Positions 34,545 to 46,014 of a stretch of DNA of 64,000 nucleotides are shown here, piece by piece (positions within the stretch are counted from its first letter, which is position 1; every line of letters begins with the position of its first letter). The DNA is from Rhabdophis nuchalis (Eukaryota; Chordata; Lepidosauria; Squamata; Natricidae). The notes under the pieces were generated by a model. That model ran no database searches and was not told the origin of the DNA. It saw only the letters and a list, made by a program, of their open reading frames with translations. Location of the stretch: NCBI GenBank assembly GCA_039707465.1, contig CM077645.1, positions 64,005,350 to 64,069,349 of the forward strand, given 5' to 3'. Both the position numbers and the translations under genes were made by a program.

Positions 34545-35155
34545 AAATGTTACTGATCATATGTCTAGAATTGATTTTGAACGTATGTCTTTTTTTTTAA
34601 GATTTCAAAATGTCCCAGAATCAGATACTGAGAATTTAAAAGAATTAATGGCTACGATCTTAGCGGATTATACCAAAAAAAAAAAAGAACACATCTGGGG
34701 GGACATTGATCTGATATATAGAATCAATTCAGCATATGCCAGGATAAATAATGTACCCAGAGAGATACACATTAAATTTATAAGAAGGTCAACAAGGGAT
34801 GAGATCCTGAGAGCGCAAAGAGGGGGCCCTTTGATATATCAGCAAAACGAGATAGCCATATTGAAGCAAATCCCAAAAAAAAATCCGAGATATAAGAAGG
34901 AAATATTCTTTCTTATAGAAAAAATTACATAACAAGGGGGTTTGGTTCAAATGGCTGATGCCCGAAGGAATGTTGGTGTTCTTGGAGGGAGGAAGAGTTA
35001 GAATGAAAACAGTAGAAGAGGCAGAGGCCTTTCTTAAAAAATATTCCTCAAACCTAGATGACGAAGACATGGGAATGGGAGGAACCGCAGCTCTGCCTGC
35101 TGGTAGGGTGGAAGAAGAAGAAACAATAGCAAAGAGACTCAGATCACAAAAATGA
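34545..35155 (+). pseudogene. ORF1p RRM and C-terminal part of element A
   Basis: Continues element A after B. HMSRIDFERMSFFLRFQNVPES, DIDLIYRINSAYARINNVPREIHIKFIRRSTRDEIL and IAILKQIPKK match B's ORF1 in order. The frame breaks near 34880 in an A-run (34561-34932 is one frame, 34958-35155 another), and the last part PEGMLVFLEGGRVRM...EAEAFLKK ends in RLRSQK and a stop. Element A is thus older and more decayed than B. Confidence 0.85.
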
Positions 35156-35558
35156 TTTTTTTTGTGTGTTTTTTTTATGTACGGTAATTCCTGTAAGGAT
35201 GTTAATAGAAACAAAATAACTGAATGTATGAGAGTTTTGATTATGAAACGTATGACTTGAAATGTATGTACCCCTTCCTATTTTTTCTACTTTCTAATGA
35301 ATTTAACCTCGAAAGAAGACTCGGAGGCGGTCACCAACTCCGATATGGAAGCTCTAAAATATTGTTAAAATACCCCATTTACCCCTTTGCTTTCATAAAA
35401 TTGTAAAACTAATAAAAAATACTTAAAAAAATACTTTGGCCAACTAATGAGAAAGAAGGACTCGGTAGAAGAGCCTAATGCTGGGAAAGATTGAGCGCAA
35501 AAGAAGAAGGGAATGACAGAGAATGAGGTGGCTGGATGGAGTCACCGAAGCAGTTGGC

Positions 35559-35680
35559 CAGAGATGGTATTCAGCAGGTTCTGACCAGTTCTGGAGAACT
35601 GGAAGCAGAAATTTTAAATAGTTAAAAGAACCATTAAATACCACCTCTGACTGATCCCGCCCCCATCTATTCTCCTTGGA
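35559..35680. mobile_element. Partial hAT-like element, related to 16950-17243
   Basis: Begins 'cagagatggtattcagcagg' and contains 'cccccatctattctccttgg', which is the reverse complement of parts of 17120-17235. Adjacent to the next element with no gap. Confidence 0.6.
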
Positions 35681-35681
35681 A

Positions 35682-35827
35682 CAGAGGTGGATTGCTACTG
35701 TTTGGCCCGGATCGGCCGAACCCGTAGTACCGTCCACCCACTCAGGGGCTTCTGCACAGAAGCAGAAGCATTGCACATGCGGGAGCAAGCCCAAACCAGT
35801 AGTAAAAAAATTGGCAACCCACCACTG
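35682..35827. mobile_element. 146-bp hAT-like element with 'cagaggtgg/ccaccactg' ends
   Basis: Inverted ends CAGAGGTGGATTGC and GGCAACCCACCACTG, interior 'aagcagaagcattgcacatg'. Flanking 8-mers agree poorly (5 of 8), so the boundaries are uncertain. Confidence 0.55.
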
Positions 35828-35835
35828 GGTTGGGA

Positions 35836-36916
35836 GCATTGAATTTGGTGACACCTATTATAGATTTCCTTCTGCTTGCAACCTAGCAAAAAGGCCTTCA
35901 TCAAATTATTTCCATTCTGTAAAGAGAAGAAAAAACTGTTCAATAATCCAAACATTTTCTTCCCAAAGATTCTAGTCCATCGTATATAGAATTATCTGGA
36001 CTAAACATAAGCAATAGCAGAAGGCATCGCATAATAGGCATCACATAATAATTTGTAGGCATCACATAATAATTTATGATGAGAGACAATGGTTTGTGCC
36101 TATGTATGCAGATGGCAGAATCATTGTTTATATTTTTCCCCAATTTAAAAGTACATTTAAATTGTTGATCCATTTAATCCTGCATGCATTATTCAACATA
36201 TTATTATTAATATTAAATTTATACATTTATTTCAGCGCCAATCAGAAACTAACAGGAGTCATAGGCCATTTACATTTTTGGAGCTGGGAGGAGGGGAAGA
36301 AGGGCCTTCCTCAATCAAAGAACTTATTGCTGGAAACCCACCCTTTGCAAAAGGAATGAATACATGAATAAGTGAATACATGGGCAAACATTGGGCTTTG
36401 ATCCAAAAGCCTGGAATCTGTGAGGAAACAGAACTGACAAAATACTGACAAAGTATATAATTCTTCAAAGGCAGAACTTAAAAAAAAACTTTTAGTGGTA
36501 TTTTTGGTGTGCATATATCTGAATATCCATAGGTGCTTCATCTGTACACAATATGTACTGTTGTAGATATATGCTGTAAACAAAGATTAAGAAGATGAAC
36601 CACTGTATTATGTGCATGCAAACCATATGCAGTAAAAAGATGTGCAAATTACTTATGACTGTGGACATACTACTTGCTTGACTTCATTACAAAATTCATC
36701 AATATTTTGGGTCCCGCCAATACACTGAACCTTAAATAGGGTTGAACAACATAGCAAAATTAATTAGTTAAGTGATCCCCTGATCTGATAAATTTTGTTG
36801 AGTAAAGTTAGCCAAGAAGTGATGGTAGGGAGTTAGTTCTGTCTGCACATGTAGGTTATTTCTTCACATAAACTTCTACACCTCTCTGTTAACACAATTG
36901 TTACTTCTCAACCTTC
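35836..36916. other. Stretch with a small tandem repeat
   Basis: A 21-bp unit beginning aggcatcacataataattt is repeated two and a half times at 36022-36077. Nothing else recognised. Confidence 0.55.
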
Positions 36917-36924
36917 CTTTAACC

Positions 36925-37119
36925 CAGTGCTTCTCAATTATTTTCTGTCATGCCCCCCTAGGAAGAAGAAAACATTTCGCGCCTCCCTCTGATTGGATAC
37001 AGAGACATAAACACGGGGTTTAGCTTGTTATGACAGTGTTTGCCGAGGTCAAACGCGCCCCCCTTTACGGAGCCTCGCGCCCCCCCTGGGGGGCGCGCCC
37101 CACTATTTGAGAAGCACTG
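36925..37119. mobile_element. 195-bp hAT-like MITE with perfect 8-bp duplication
   Basis: Starts CAGTGCTTCTCAATTATTTT, ends ATTTGAGAAGCACTG, flanked by ctttaacc on both sides (36917-36924 and 37120-37127). The interior has a GC-rich palindrome cccccctggggggcgcg. A different family from the 135-bp palindromes. Confidence 0.92.
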
Positions 37120-37127
37120 CTTTAACC

Positions 37128-39952
37128 CAAAGTATCCCATTGACTATGTGTATCAAAACTGTCTGACTTTAAGTCTCATGCTAAGTTGCCTTAAATTGCT
37201 GGTACCTACTCCTACTTTTATGCTGTAATACCCATCACCAAAGAAACCACAGTGATGGCAAAATTATGATATGTGCATCATGGCATCATCATACAACTTC
37301 AACAAATGTGAATTGCTATCACAATTTTAATGCAAATATGTAAACAGTTTAATTTGTGTGCTGGTGACATGTTTTCATTGCCTCCAGTGACTGTCCACAC
37401 CAGTACCAATCTCTCAAGTTAATTGTCCTCCTGTAGATTTTTAGAGGCATGTTTTTTTGGGACTAAATCTGTCTTAGAGACTTTAAGACCCAAGTCAAAT
37501 TTGGCAATAGGAGAATATTTTGTTTTCAGTTTGAAAGGAATTGGAACATATGGACATTATCATGAAGAACTTCTACCCAACATCCTTGCTAAGTCATCTG
37601 TGACACTGCTTATTTAGGAATACAACTCTGAGCAATCTAAGGGTATATTCATAAAGTGTCTATGCTAAATGTGACCACTGGTGATTTTGTTGTTGTAGTA
37701 GTACTAACAGTTAAATTGCCCCTGGAAAAGAGTCAAGTACCTTTCATTAAAGTAATGAAAATCACTACTCAGATCTAAAAAGAGTTGTAATTTTGAAACC
37801 TACCCTTATGGCAGAGGCCCATCATCTTTCATTTCCCCTGGTAAAATTACAATACGTGCATATTTCTTAAATAAGCTATATTTTAGGGCTTATGGGTAAC
37901 TGTTTTAAGTTAAATGTGACTGTTGACGATGCTTCACAAAAGTCTCAAATGCAAACCAATACTTATATAGTCAGCTACCAGCTGACAGACAACTTACATA
38001 TTTACCACTAACACAATTAATTTCTGACTAAATGGTGACAGTTGCTAAGTAGAGATGACAAAGAAGAGAAAAAATCAGTCTCGAATTGTCAAAGGTTTTT
38101 TAAATAACTCCACTGGGTTTATCTTAAGGAATCTGAAAGATAAGTGGTTATGTATCATTTTGCAATTTCATGCTATGCAGAGAAGTGGATAATCCATCAA
38201 AGCTGTCTTTGCTTTTATGTTAGGTTTTAAATAGCCACCAGCAGTAACTTTAAATGGTTCATTTCTTGTAATGATAGTTACCCTCTTTTTTCATGCTGCA
38301 AATTATTTAAAAAAAGTTAGAAATGTATACCTCAAAACCTAAACCTAGATTTCCTTGAATGTGTGGTTTTAAGGACTATTGATCTAAAGACACTTTCAGA
38401 AAAATAACCTTCCCATCTTCCAACCCTTCTGAATCCAGGCACATCTGGATTGTTTTGACTGTTTTCAAATTTATATTGATATCAGGAATATTGCTATGTT
38501 TACTGAATTGTAAGTATACAAAATGCAGTAATATCACTAGACACTACTGTCATTTTTGGCAACACCTGAGCAGAGGACAAAATACACATCCCTTCTCCTC
38601 TTTGAAAAAATAAATTAGCAGCATTTCACTGTGTTCCTATGTTCTCTGCATAGGCAAGGGTCCGTTGTGTTGAAAACTCTTAATGCCATCTTAAATGCAC
38701 ACTGGCAATATTCCATTTGGCTTCCAGGACTTAATCATGCCAGATGCTGCTATAATAGGATCCCAGGAGATAGGCAGAAAAAACTCCTACCCAATGAAAA
38801 AACAGACTGCTCGTTCAAACAAAACACACTAATAAGTTATCATTTCATAAGTAGCATTTACCATCTTGAAACAAGAAGTACCTATTTCTATATGTAGTGC
38901 GTCTAGTATATTAAAGTTGCCCACTGTTTCTCTTTTGTGGGGTGGGGCCTTTAATCTTAGAAGGATAGTAGGATTGTATCTTTATAAGATTGCCAAATAT
39001 AATTATTTAAAAGTAATACTCTCGCTTAAAATGAACAGAACTAAATAAACAAGACTTGTCATCAAGTAATTAAGAATGTTAAAGATGGTCTCTATTACTA
39101 ATTTAAATTTATGACATAGCTAAAATTCAAGCAACCTAAACTATAGGAGTAACAGAGGTATACTAGGGCTGGCATTTTTTTAATTTATTGCTCACTTCTT
39201 TTTTGGTGAGAATCCAACTCCTGTAACATAAGGTTATTTCATGCACAAAAGAGAATACTTCAAAGTGTTTACAAGTATAGACATACTTTCTATTGGGAAA
39301 ATTTTTAAGCTGGTAAAAGTTTTTAATCAATTAACCTGAATGATGCATCTATAAATCATATGCTGTAGAATAGCTGTGTTTATAGAAACAATCAAAAAAT
39401 TGAGTGTCTCTGCATCTATTTTTACTACTTTTCAATAGTATTTAGATTGTAAGATGATAATGCACAGACTTCTGGTACTGCATAGTATACATGCAGTAAA
39501 GAAGCCAAGAAATGAATAATAAACCAGATGAATTCACTATTAGTACAGTCCTATTCTATTCACAAGTAAATTCCCTGGGTTTACTTCCATATGAGAAGTA
39601 AATTAATAGTTCTGAATATCTTCTATTAGAGCCAGATACAAATAATGTTACAATTTTTTCCACTAAACTAATGTTAGACAGACAGACAATTGTTATCTGT
39701 CAGGCCCAAGTATCTGAATTTCTGAAACAATTTTACAAGAGTAGGTCTCCTACTCAGTAGTTAAGTACTACTCCTTTCAAGTAAAAAAATCTCAGTAGGA
39801 AAAATGCCCACTAGATGAATTTCCTTTCAATGTGGGAATTGATGATCATTGAAAGATTACAGTGTACAGTGAAAGATAGGAAGCACATGTACACCCTACA
39901 CATAGCAATAGTACTTAAACTTATATACTGCTTCGTAATTATCTATAGCACT
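37128..39952. other. AT-rich stretch with no recognised feature
   Basis: About 2.8 kb. No repeat family, coding signature or terminal repeats were recognised, so this may be unique sequence. Confidence 0.5.
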
Positions 39953-39960
39953 CTCTAAGT

Positions 39961-40037
39961 CAGGGATGTATGCTGGCTGGGGAATTCTGGGAGTTGAAGT
40001 CCACAAGTCTTAAAGTTCCCAAGTTTGGACATCCCTG
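39961..40037. mobile_element. 77-bp deleted hAT-like MITE
   Basis: Ends CAGGGATG and CATCCCTG with a perfect 8-bp duplication ctctaagt (39953-39960 and 40038-40045). Most of the left arm is missing; the right arm has 'gggagttgaagtccacaagt' as in related copies. Confidence 0.85.
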
Positions 40038-40045
40038 CTCTAAGT

Positions 40046-41003
40046 AGTTTATAGAAACAGCATATTACCCACAACAATCTGGGTCTTTATTGGAGGGATG
40101 GAAGACTGAGTTAACCAGGAGCTGATCAGGATTGAACTTGTGGCAGTGGACAGAGTTTCCTGCAATATTGCAAAGTAACCACTGCATCACCAAAGCACAT
40201 TTCAATCACACTGGGTTTTTCTGCACTACAGCTTAAGCAAATGAATTTCCATGTGGAAATGAAACTGGTTAAGAAATACCAGATTTCAGTCACTTCCTCT
40301 TATTTGGCCATGTTGTTGGCCTGATATTTTGTCCAGATTGAAGACGAGGGAGGGAGGGAGGACTCAACTCTTCACCATTGTACTTGTGAACTGGTTAAAA
40401 AATGATTGTGGAAGGCAGTAGGCAGTGACCAGAAGGGAATGGGACATTCCTGCTTTCACACATTAGATAATTGAAGTGGAAATGTTTGCCAACAATGAAA
40501 TGAAGGGTGGGAGATAAACTAGTCAGCACTGCCTGATCTGACACAAGCCAGAAACCACTACTTTGGATGCCTCACAGGAAAATATGGCTGAAAGTTATAT
40601 TGCTAGTGGGTTGGGGTTGGTAAAGGATGGCGTTATGCTTTCTGCATTTGACAGGTGATATATACTCATGATGGGACAAGCTAGTCATAAAAATTAGCCT
40701 TTTATCTCTAAGTACAAAATCCACGTGAATTTTACAAAAGTAATTTGCTTCTAGAAGCATTTTTTTTCACTGAATTAAATAAACGCTGGTCAGGAAAAAA
40801 TTCAGCAATTTTTCTGGCATAAATTGAAACTATTCCAAGACTGCAATTAAACAGAGCAGGTAAACAATCATCTTCAAAGAAAAACATTCCTCTCCATGAC
40901 TCAAGATCTGAACAGCCTTACTGATTTTTGTAAACTAAATAAAATACTGATCAGCTGTTCTTCCATCCTGCTCTTTTACCCTCTCTCCCTTTTCCATTTT
41001 ACC
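40046..41003. other. Stretch with no recognised feature
   Basis: Short GGGA repeat near 40350. Nothing else recognised. Confidence 0.5.
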
Positions 41004-41011
41004 CTCTAAGG

Positions 41012-41513
41012 CAGGGGTCCCCAACCTTTTTTACACCAGGGACCGGTTTCATTTTAAAGGAAATTCTGCGGACCGGCTGGTGTAGAGGAGGAGACAGCCG
41101 CAGCCCCCCCCGGCCGACATGCCTGCCCCTCCGCTGCCAGGGGGCGAGGGATGGAGTGAGAGAGGAAGAGCCGCACCTGAGGGGCCAAAGAGCCGACTAC
41201 TGCTCTAGGGCAGGGGTCCCCAACCGTTGCAACTTTAAGTCTGAAGGACTTCAGCTCCCAGACTTCTCCAGCCAGCAAAGCTGGCTGGAGAAGTCTGGGA
41301 GCTGAAGTCCTTCAGACTTAAAGTTGCAAAGGTTGGGGACCCCTGCTCTAGGGCCTCCAACGGTGCGAACGGCCGTGCCTGCGCTCTCCCGCATCCGGTG
41401 CGCGCTCTGCCCAGGGGGATGCCCCCTCCTCCTCCTCTCCAGCCCTGCGGCCCGGTTGCTATCAAGCCATGGACCAGCACCGGTCCGCGGCCCCGGGGGG
41501 TTGGGGACCCCTG
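41012..41513. mobile_element. 502-bp hAT-like element containing a nested MITE
   Basis: Starts CAGGGGTCCCCAACC and ends GGTTGGGGACCCCTG with a perfect 8-bp duplication ctctaagg (41004-41011 and 41514-41521). Without the nested 135-bp element it is about 359 bp. The GC-rich interior (ggaccggtttcattttaa, ccagcaccggtcc) matches 51368-51666 in reverse. Confidence 0.93.
41211..41345. mobile_element. 135-bp palindromic MITE nested in the element above
   Basis: Perfect 8-bp duplication ctctaggg (41203-41210 and 41346-41353). The corresponding point in the paralogue at 51368-51666 is uninterrupted (ccctagag at 51521-51528), which gives the pre-insertion state. Confidence 0.95.
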
Positions 41514-41640
41514 CTCTAAGGTACCATCACTGTTAATATTAGTTATCCTTTATTAAAAATAATTCTCATAAGACTTTCAGCATAATAATATTTTAAGGTT
41601 TTAAAGATTGCAACGTGGAATGTGAAGGAACTAATTTAGA

Positions 41641-41727
41641 AAGGAAGGAAGGGAAGAAGGAAGGAAGGAAGGAAGGAAGGGAGGGAGGGAGGGAGGGAGG
41701 GAGGAAGGGCGGGAGGGAGGGAGGGAG
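41641..41727. repeat. (GGAA)n(GGGA)n purine microsatellite
   Basis: Compound tetranucleotide array, purine on the plus strand. Confidence 0.95.
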
Positions 41728-42539
41728 ATTATAACCCAGTGCAATTCAGAAAAATGAAGTTAATGGATCCAAATGAAGGTAGCCTGATCTTGTTGAACAG
41801 AATGGATGAATACATATATGGAAATAAGGAGTAGGATTAATTAAGGGGTAAATATTTGTTGGAATGAGTTGGTGCTATCTAGTTTTTTGTGGATTTGCAG
41901 AAAAATAGAGACTGTATCAGTTAATATAGTTAAATATTATAATCCAGTGATTGTAATAGTGGAACAACTAGAGATGAGGTTTGGAGGAAAATAGATACAT
42001 TCTTTGTATTTGTAGTATTTGTAATGGGGGAAGGAGAGATAAACATGAAAGAAAAGGAAAAAATGAAGGAAATGAAGTTGAAAGTAGAACTGTAAGCACA
42101 GGAAAGGAAGTATGAGTCTACATAAATAAGTGTAAAGATTCAATAAGGCTAAACCCCCAAATAATATGAATGGTAAGTGAACACAAGGAAGGAAGATACA
42201 GAGGCTGCTTGGAACGGTGGATAAAATATCATGTTGCACAGAAGTATGTATGCTAATAAGATGTATAGAAAAAGTGCCGAATAGATTGGAATCTAGAAGA
42301 TATGGATAATAAACATATTGTACATACAAGATAATGACCTGCAAAAAACTGAGGATGGTAGAAAGACATTTAATAATTAAGTGTAGAGAGGAAAAAAACA
42401 AAGAATGGAGTAAAAAGAAACAAGGAATGGTTAACATTAAAGGAGAAAAAGAAAATTTGAAACTGGAGTGCTACCATTTGGATTATTGTAACATGTTCAA
42501 CACGGAACTGCAGCATGGGCAATTTTTTGTGTTTCACAT
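41728..42539. other. Purine-rich stretch with no recognised feature
   Basis: The A/G bias produces a 166-codon hydrophobic frame on the minus strand (41937-42437), which is not believed to be a gene. Confidence 0.5.
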
Positions 42540-42905
42540 TATGTCCACCTAACACAAATGTTCTGAGAGTTGCAATGGCTCCCAATAGGTTTCTACTACA
42601 AGTTAAAGTCCTGGAGGACCTATAAAGCCCTTCATGGCATAAGACCAGGCTAGTTGGACAGCTGCCATTCTCCCATTGTGTCTGCCTACTCCATCAGAAC
42701 TAGTACAGAGGCCATACTCTGGGTCCCGTTTATTAAACAGTATCATGCCGTTGAAGTATCATACCTTCTCAGTATCATACCTTCTCAGTGGCAGCACCTG
42801 CCTTGTGGAACATCATCTCCCTGGAGATTTGGATAGTTGCAAACCTTTCACAAGTCTTTGAAGATCTAGTTGTTCCCCCAGGCATTTGGGTCAGGGGGTC
42901 AATGG
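42540..42905 (+). pseudogene. Old L2-like LINE coding remnant, plus strand
   Basis: Fragments read LQWLPIGFYYKL, then TYKALHGI, then PALWNIISLEI across frames, in the order seen in the post-RT region of the L2 at 55580-55900 (LHWLPVIFRVCFKV, FKALHG, ALWNDLPP). Contains a tandem 16-bp duplication at 42756-42787. Highly decayed. Confidence 0.6.
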
Positions 42906-42964
42906 GGTTTGTTGCTGTTGGAAGTAAGTGGTTAATGGTTAATGTCTTTCATCATGGATGTCAG

Positions 42965-43035
42965 GGGTTTGTTTATTTATTTACTTGTTCAATTTGTACG
43001 GCTGCCCATCTCAGCAAGGGAGGTAAACAAAAAAA
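42965..43035 (-). mobile_element. LINE/SINE 3' tail, minus strand
   Basis: 'gctgcccatctcagcaaggg' followed by aggtaaac next to a TTTA-rich piece looks like a retroelement tail. The family is unclear. Confidence 0.4.
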
Positions 43036-43529
43036 TAAATTAAAAACTAATTTCCATCATGAATCCAAACTTTAAAATATGCAGCAGACAAGGAATCAAA
43101 CCAGTTTGATGGATTGTTTCTTTTCTTGTAAGCTGGTCAGAGTCATTTGTGTGAGACAGACAACTCCTCCTTCCTTCCATGCTTGCTTCCAAATTATATT
43201 TAAAAATAAGATAAATTTGAAGAAGTGTTTTCTTTTAGAAGTCAGTTTAAAATACTAAACAAGGAGTTTCAGAAAAGTGAATGGAGTTAAGGATAAAGGT
43301 GATGACATTATTTAGGATGAAGTGAACTAAGGAAATGCTGTATGGAATAATTTAGAGATTTATATGGGAAGACAATGATATGTTACAGATTAGGATTGAA
43401 ACCAAGTTTTCCTCTGTCTCCTTTCTTATACCTTTTTCTGCTGGGTGGATTCTTCCTTGTAAGGTACTGATACTGGATCCTCCCCCCCACCCCACTGATT
43501 GATAGGAGGGAAAGAACTTTAGTGTGTTT
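43036..43529. other. Stretch with no recognised feature
   Basis: C-run near 43480. Nothing identifiable. Confidence 0.5.
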
Positions 43530-44042
43530 TATTTATTTATTTATTTGATTTTATTTGATTTTTATACCGCACCTATCTCCCGAAGGGACTCAGGGAGGAG
43601 GTTAAAAAGTGAAAATACAAACAAATAAGTAAAAAGCAAACATATAATAAATAAGACTACGAACAATAAAATCTGATTAAATTAAAGTGTCCTGTGCTAA
43701 AAAATTCCCTAAAAATTACCCGCAAATTAAAATCAATTTAGAACAATTTATGACTCAGTCTGTGGAGGTACTCTCGGGGGCTAGGCTAGGCCGGCTAGGT
43801 GAAAGAAATAGGTCTTCAAACATTGGCGGAAGAGGCGGAGGTCAGTGGTGGTTCGGAGTTCGGGGGGTAAGTCGTTCCAGAGGTCTGGGCCCGCCACAGA
43901 GAAGGCCCTTTCCCTGGGGGTTGCCAACTGGCATTGCCCAGCAGACGGCACCCGGAGAAGTCCCTCTCTATGCGAGTGAATCGGCCGAAGGGATGTATGG
44001 GGTAGGAGACGGTCTCGCAAATAACTAGGCCCCGTGCCATGG
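43530..44042 (-). mobile_element. L2 LINE 3' fragment with coding remnant, minus strand
   Basis: The minus strand keeps an open coding stretch GTGPSYLRDRLLPHTSLRPIHSHREGLLRVPS, FSVAGPDLWNDLPPELRTTTDLRLF and KTYFFHLAGLA before its stop, matching 55640-55905 of the large L2, then a 3' UTR and a TTTA-rich tail at 43530-43560. The upstream part of the open frame (beyond 44042) is unrelated sequence. Confidence 0.85.
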
Positions 44043-45130
44043 AGTGTGTGTTTGATCAAGTGCTTAATGCTATTCAGCCTATTTTTAGCATTAAGAAATT
44101 TTAGGTGGTTTGGTATTTGGTTTTTCTTTTTGTGGGAATAGTAAAAGTTGAAGGTGCCTTCTTCCATTTGTTGGTCATTTGTGGGATTTGTGGGACCATC
44201 TGCTTTTTGGCACTTCAAAACTCTTTTCATGCAATTTTCCAGGGTTTAGTTTTCTGCTACAGCTAAAGTAGAAGTGCCATTAAATATCATTTACTGACAC
44301 AGCACCTGTGGAGTTGAGTACCAAATCGAAAGTATAGAATAGGAAATAAATTCAAATGTACCACAGGAGGGTTATAAGGGATCAAAGGGTGATAGACAGA
44401 AGCTGTGGCCATTTCCCTCAGGTTTTCTACACCTTTTAGAGAAAAAATATATTTGCATTGCAAATTTACTTCACATAGCCTAGAAAACTTTTAGTTATTA
44501 CCATAGATGATTGCCTTGCTAATTTAATACCATAGGATGCAGACTAATTATGCAGCTTCTTTGATTTTCTGAGGTAATAACAGTGGCAACCCTCGTTTTA
44601 TAGTGGCCCTGAACCCCTTGCTTAGCAGAGAGTACGTCTGTGTCTGATAAATTGGAGCTTTGATTGAAAAAAAAATATTTTGGGGGCTTTTAGGATGAAT
44701 ATATTCCCAAATCAGCCACATGGAACTTTGAGCCTTGTTACGGCTTTCATTTTTAAAATAATTTTTGGCTCTGGTATACATTACCTCAAACCAAGCCGGC
44801 AACATGTGTTTTCCAGTTTAACTGATATTTTCCAGCATTAGCTTATAATAACCACATGGATGACTTTTTATATTGGCAGAGTTCCTGTTAACTATTTAAT
44901 TTAATGAACAGAATTTAGCTGAAACTACAGATGGACACCTGCCCAACGAAGTGGGCAAATATACTTTCAGTTTCCACAAGTTGAAATCAGTATGTTGCTC
45001 TGGTTTCCAAACATTCACATTTACTGTCTGCTGTTTTTGCATTTGAATTTTTTTTTTAAAATCTAAATAATATAAAAAGTTGACAAGAATTACAAGATGT
45101 GACAAGAAAAATGTGCAAGAAAGTAATGTA
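44043..45130. other. Stretch with one segment duplicated near 45.1 kb
   Basis: 44527-44558 recurs at 45131-45162 with 2 mismatches in 32 bp. Otherwise nothing recognised. Confidence 0.55.
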
Positions 45131-45162
45131 ATATCATAAGATGCAGACTAATTATGCAGCTT

Positions 45163-45493
45163 AATAATACAATAGCAGAGTTGGAAGGGACCTCGGAGGT
45201 CATATAGTCCAACTCCCTGCCTAGGCAGGAAGCCCTATACCATTTCAGACAAATGGCTATCCAACATCTTTTTGAAGACTTCCAGGGTTGGGGCATTCAC
45301 AACCTCTGGAGGCAAGCTGTTCCACTAATTAATTGTTCTAACTATCAGGAAATTTCTCCTCAGTTTTAAGTTGCTTCTCTCCTTGATTAGTTTCCACCCA
45401 TTGCTTCTTGTTCTGCCCTCAGGTGCCTTGGAGAATAGTTTGACTCCCTCTTCTTTGTGGCACCCTCTGAGATATCGGAACACTGCTATCATG
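45163..45493 (-). mobile_element. CR1 LINE 3' part, minus strand
   Basis: 3' tail 'aataatacaatagcagagtt' followed by the region coding FLTVRTIN-like sequence, ending at 45493 inside the [11 protein letters not shown] region. Sequence continues in the piece at 45711-46014. Confidence 0.85.
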
Positions 45494-45710
45494 AGAAAAA
45501 GGATAACATGTTTATTGCTGATTAGAAGCCCCTTATAGATCTGTTGAGTAAAACAAGGGGGGAAATTAGCTTATGGTTTATGGTTCCTAGGATTAAACAG
45601 GACAGATTGTAGAAAGAAAAAAGTAATGATGTAACTTTAGAAGTGCTTCAAGGATAGAACACATTTCTGCAAAAAGTGGAGCTGATGACTGTGACAGAAT
45701 CAAAAGCCGA

Positions 45711-46014
45711 GTGGCAACCCGAGATATTGGAACACTGCTATCATGTCTCCCCTAGTCCTTCTTTTTATTAAACTAGACATATCCAGTTCCTGCAACCGTT
45801 CTTCATATGTTTTAGTCTCCAGTCCTCTAATCATCTTTGTTGCTCTTCTCTGAACTCTTTCTAGAGTCTCCACATCTTTTCTACATTGTGGTGACCAAAA
45901 CTGAATGCAGTATTCCAAGTGTGGCCTTACCAAGGCATTATAAAGTGGTATTAGCACTTCACGTGATCTTGATTCTATCCCTCTGTTTATGCAGCCTAGA
46001 ACTGTGTTGGCTTC
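45711..46014 (-). mobile_element. CR1 LINE upstream part, minus strand
   Basis: Encodes [42 protein letters not shown] and [19 protein letters not shown] in an open frame (45957 to about 45720). It overlaps the previous piece by some 25-36 bp of CR1 sequence and is separated from it by about 220 bp of unrelated DNA. Confidence 0.85.

Larger units (their letters stand above)
31351..35428 (+). mobile_element. ORF1-only L1-type element A (host of nested element B)
   Basis: Bounded by an 18-bp direct repeat, aaatactttggccaacta (31333-31350 and 35429-35446). Excluding element B and its duplication, the element is about 2.1 kb: 5' UTR 31351-32249, ORF1 starting at 32250 and resuming after B to 35155, and a 3' UTR of about 270 bp with AATAAA at 35411 and an A-rich end. 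There is no ORF2 (endonuclease/RT) anywhere. The 5' UTR is GC-rich and homologous to that of B, as are ORF1 and the 3' UTR. Confidence 0.88.

Noticed and set aside
41012..41513. CpG-rich segment considered as a promoter island
   Set aside because: Explained as a GC-rich hAT-like element with 8-bp target duplication; the same sequence recurs at 51368.
41937..42437. 166-codon minus-strand frame rich in Leu, Phe and Tyr
   Set aside because: Purine-biased plus strand yields a hydrophobic low-complexity translation. No domain, start context or relative was recognised.
43781..44230. 149-codon minus-strand frame as a single gene
   Set aside because: Only the C-terminal part is L2; the upstream residues are unrelated sequence that happens to be open.
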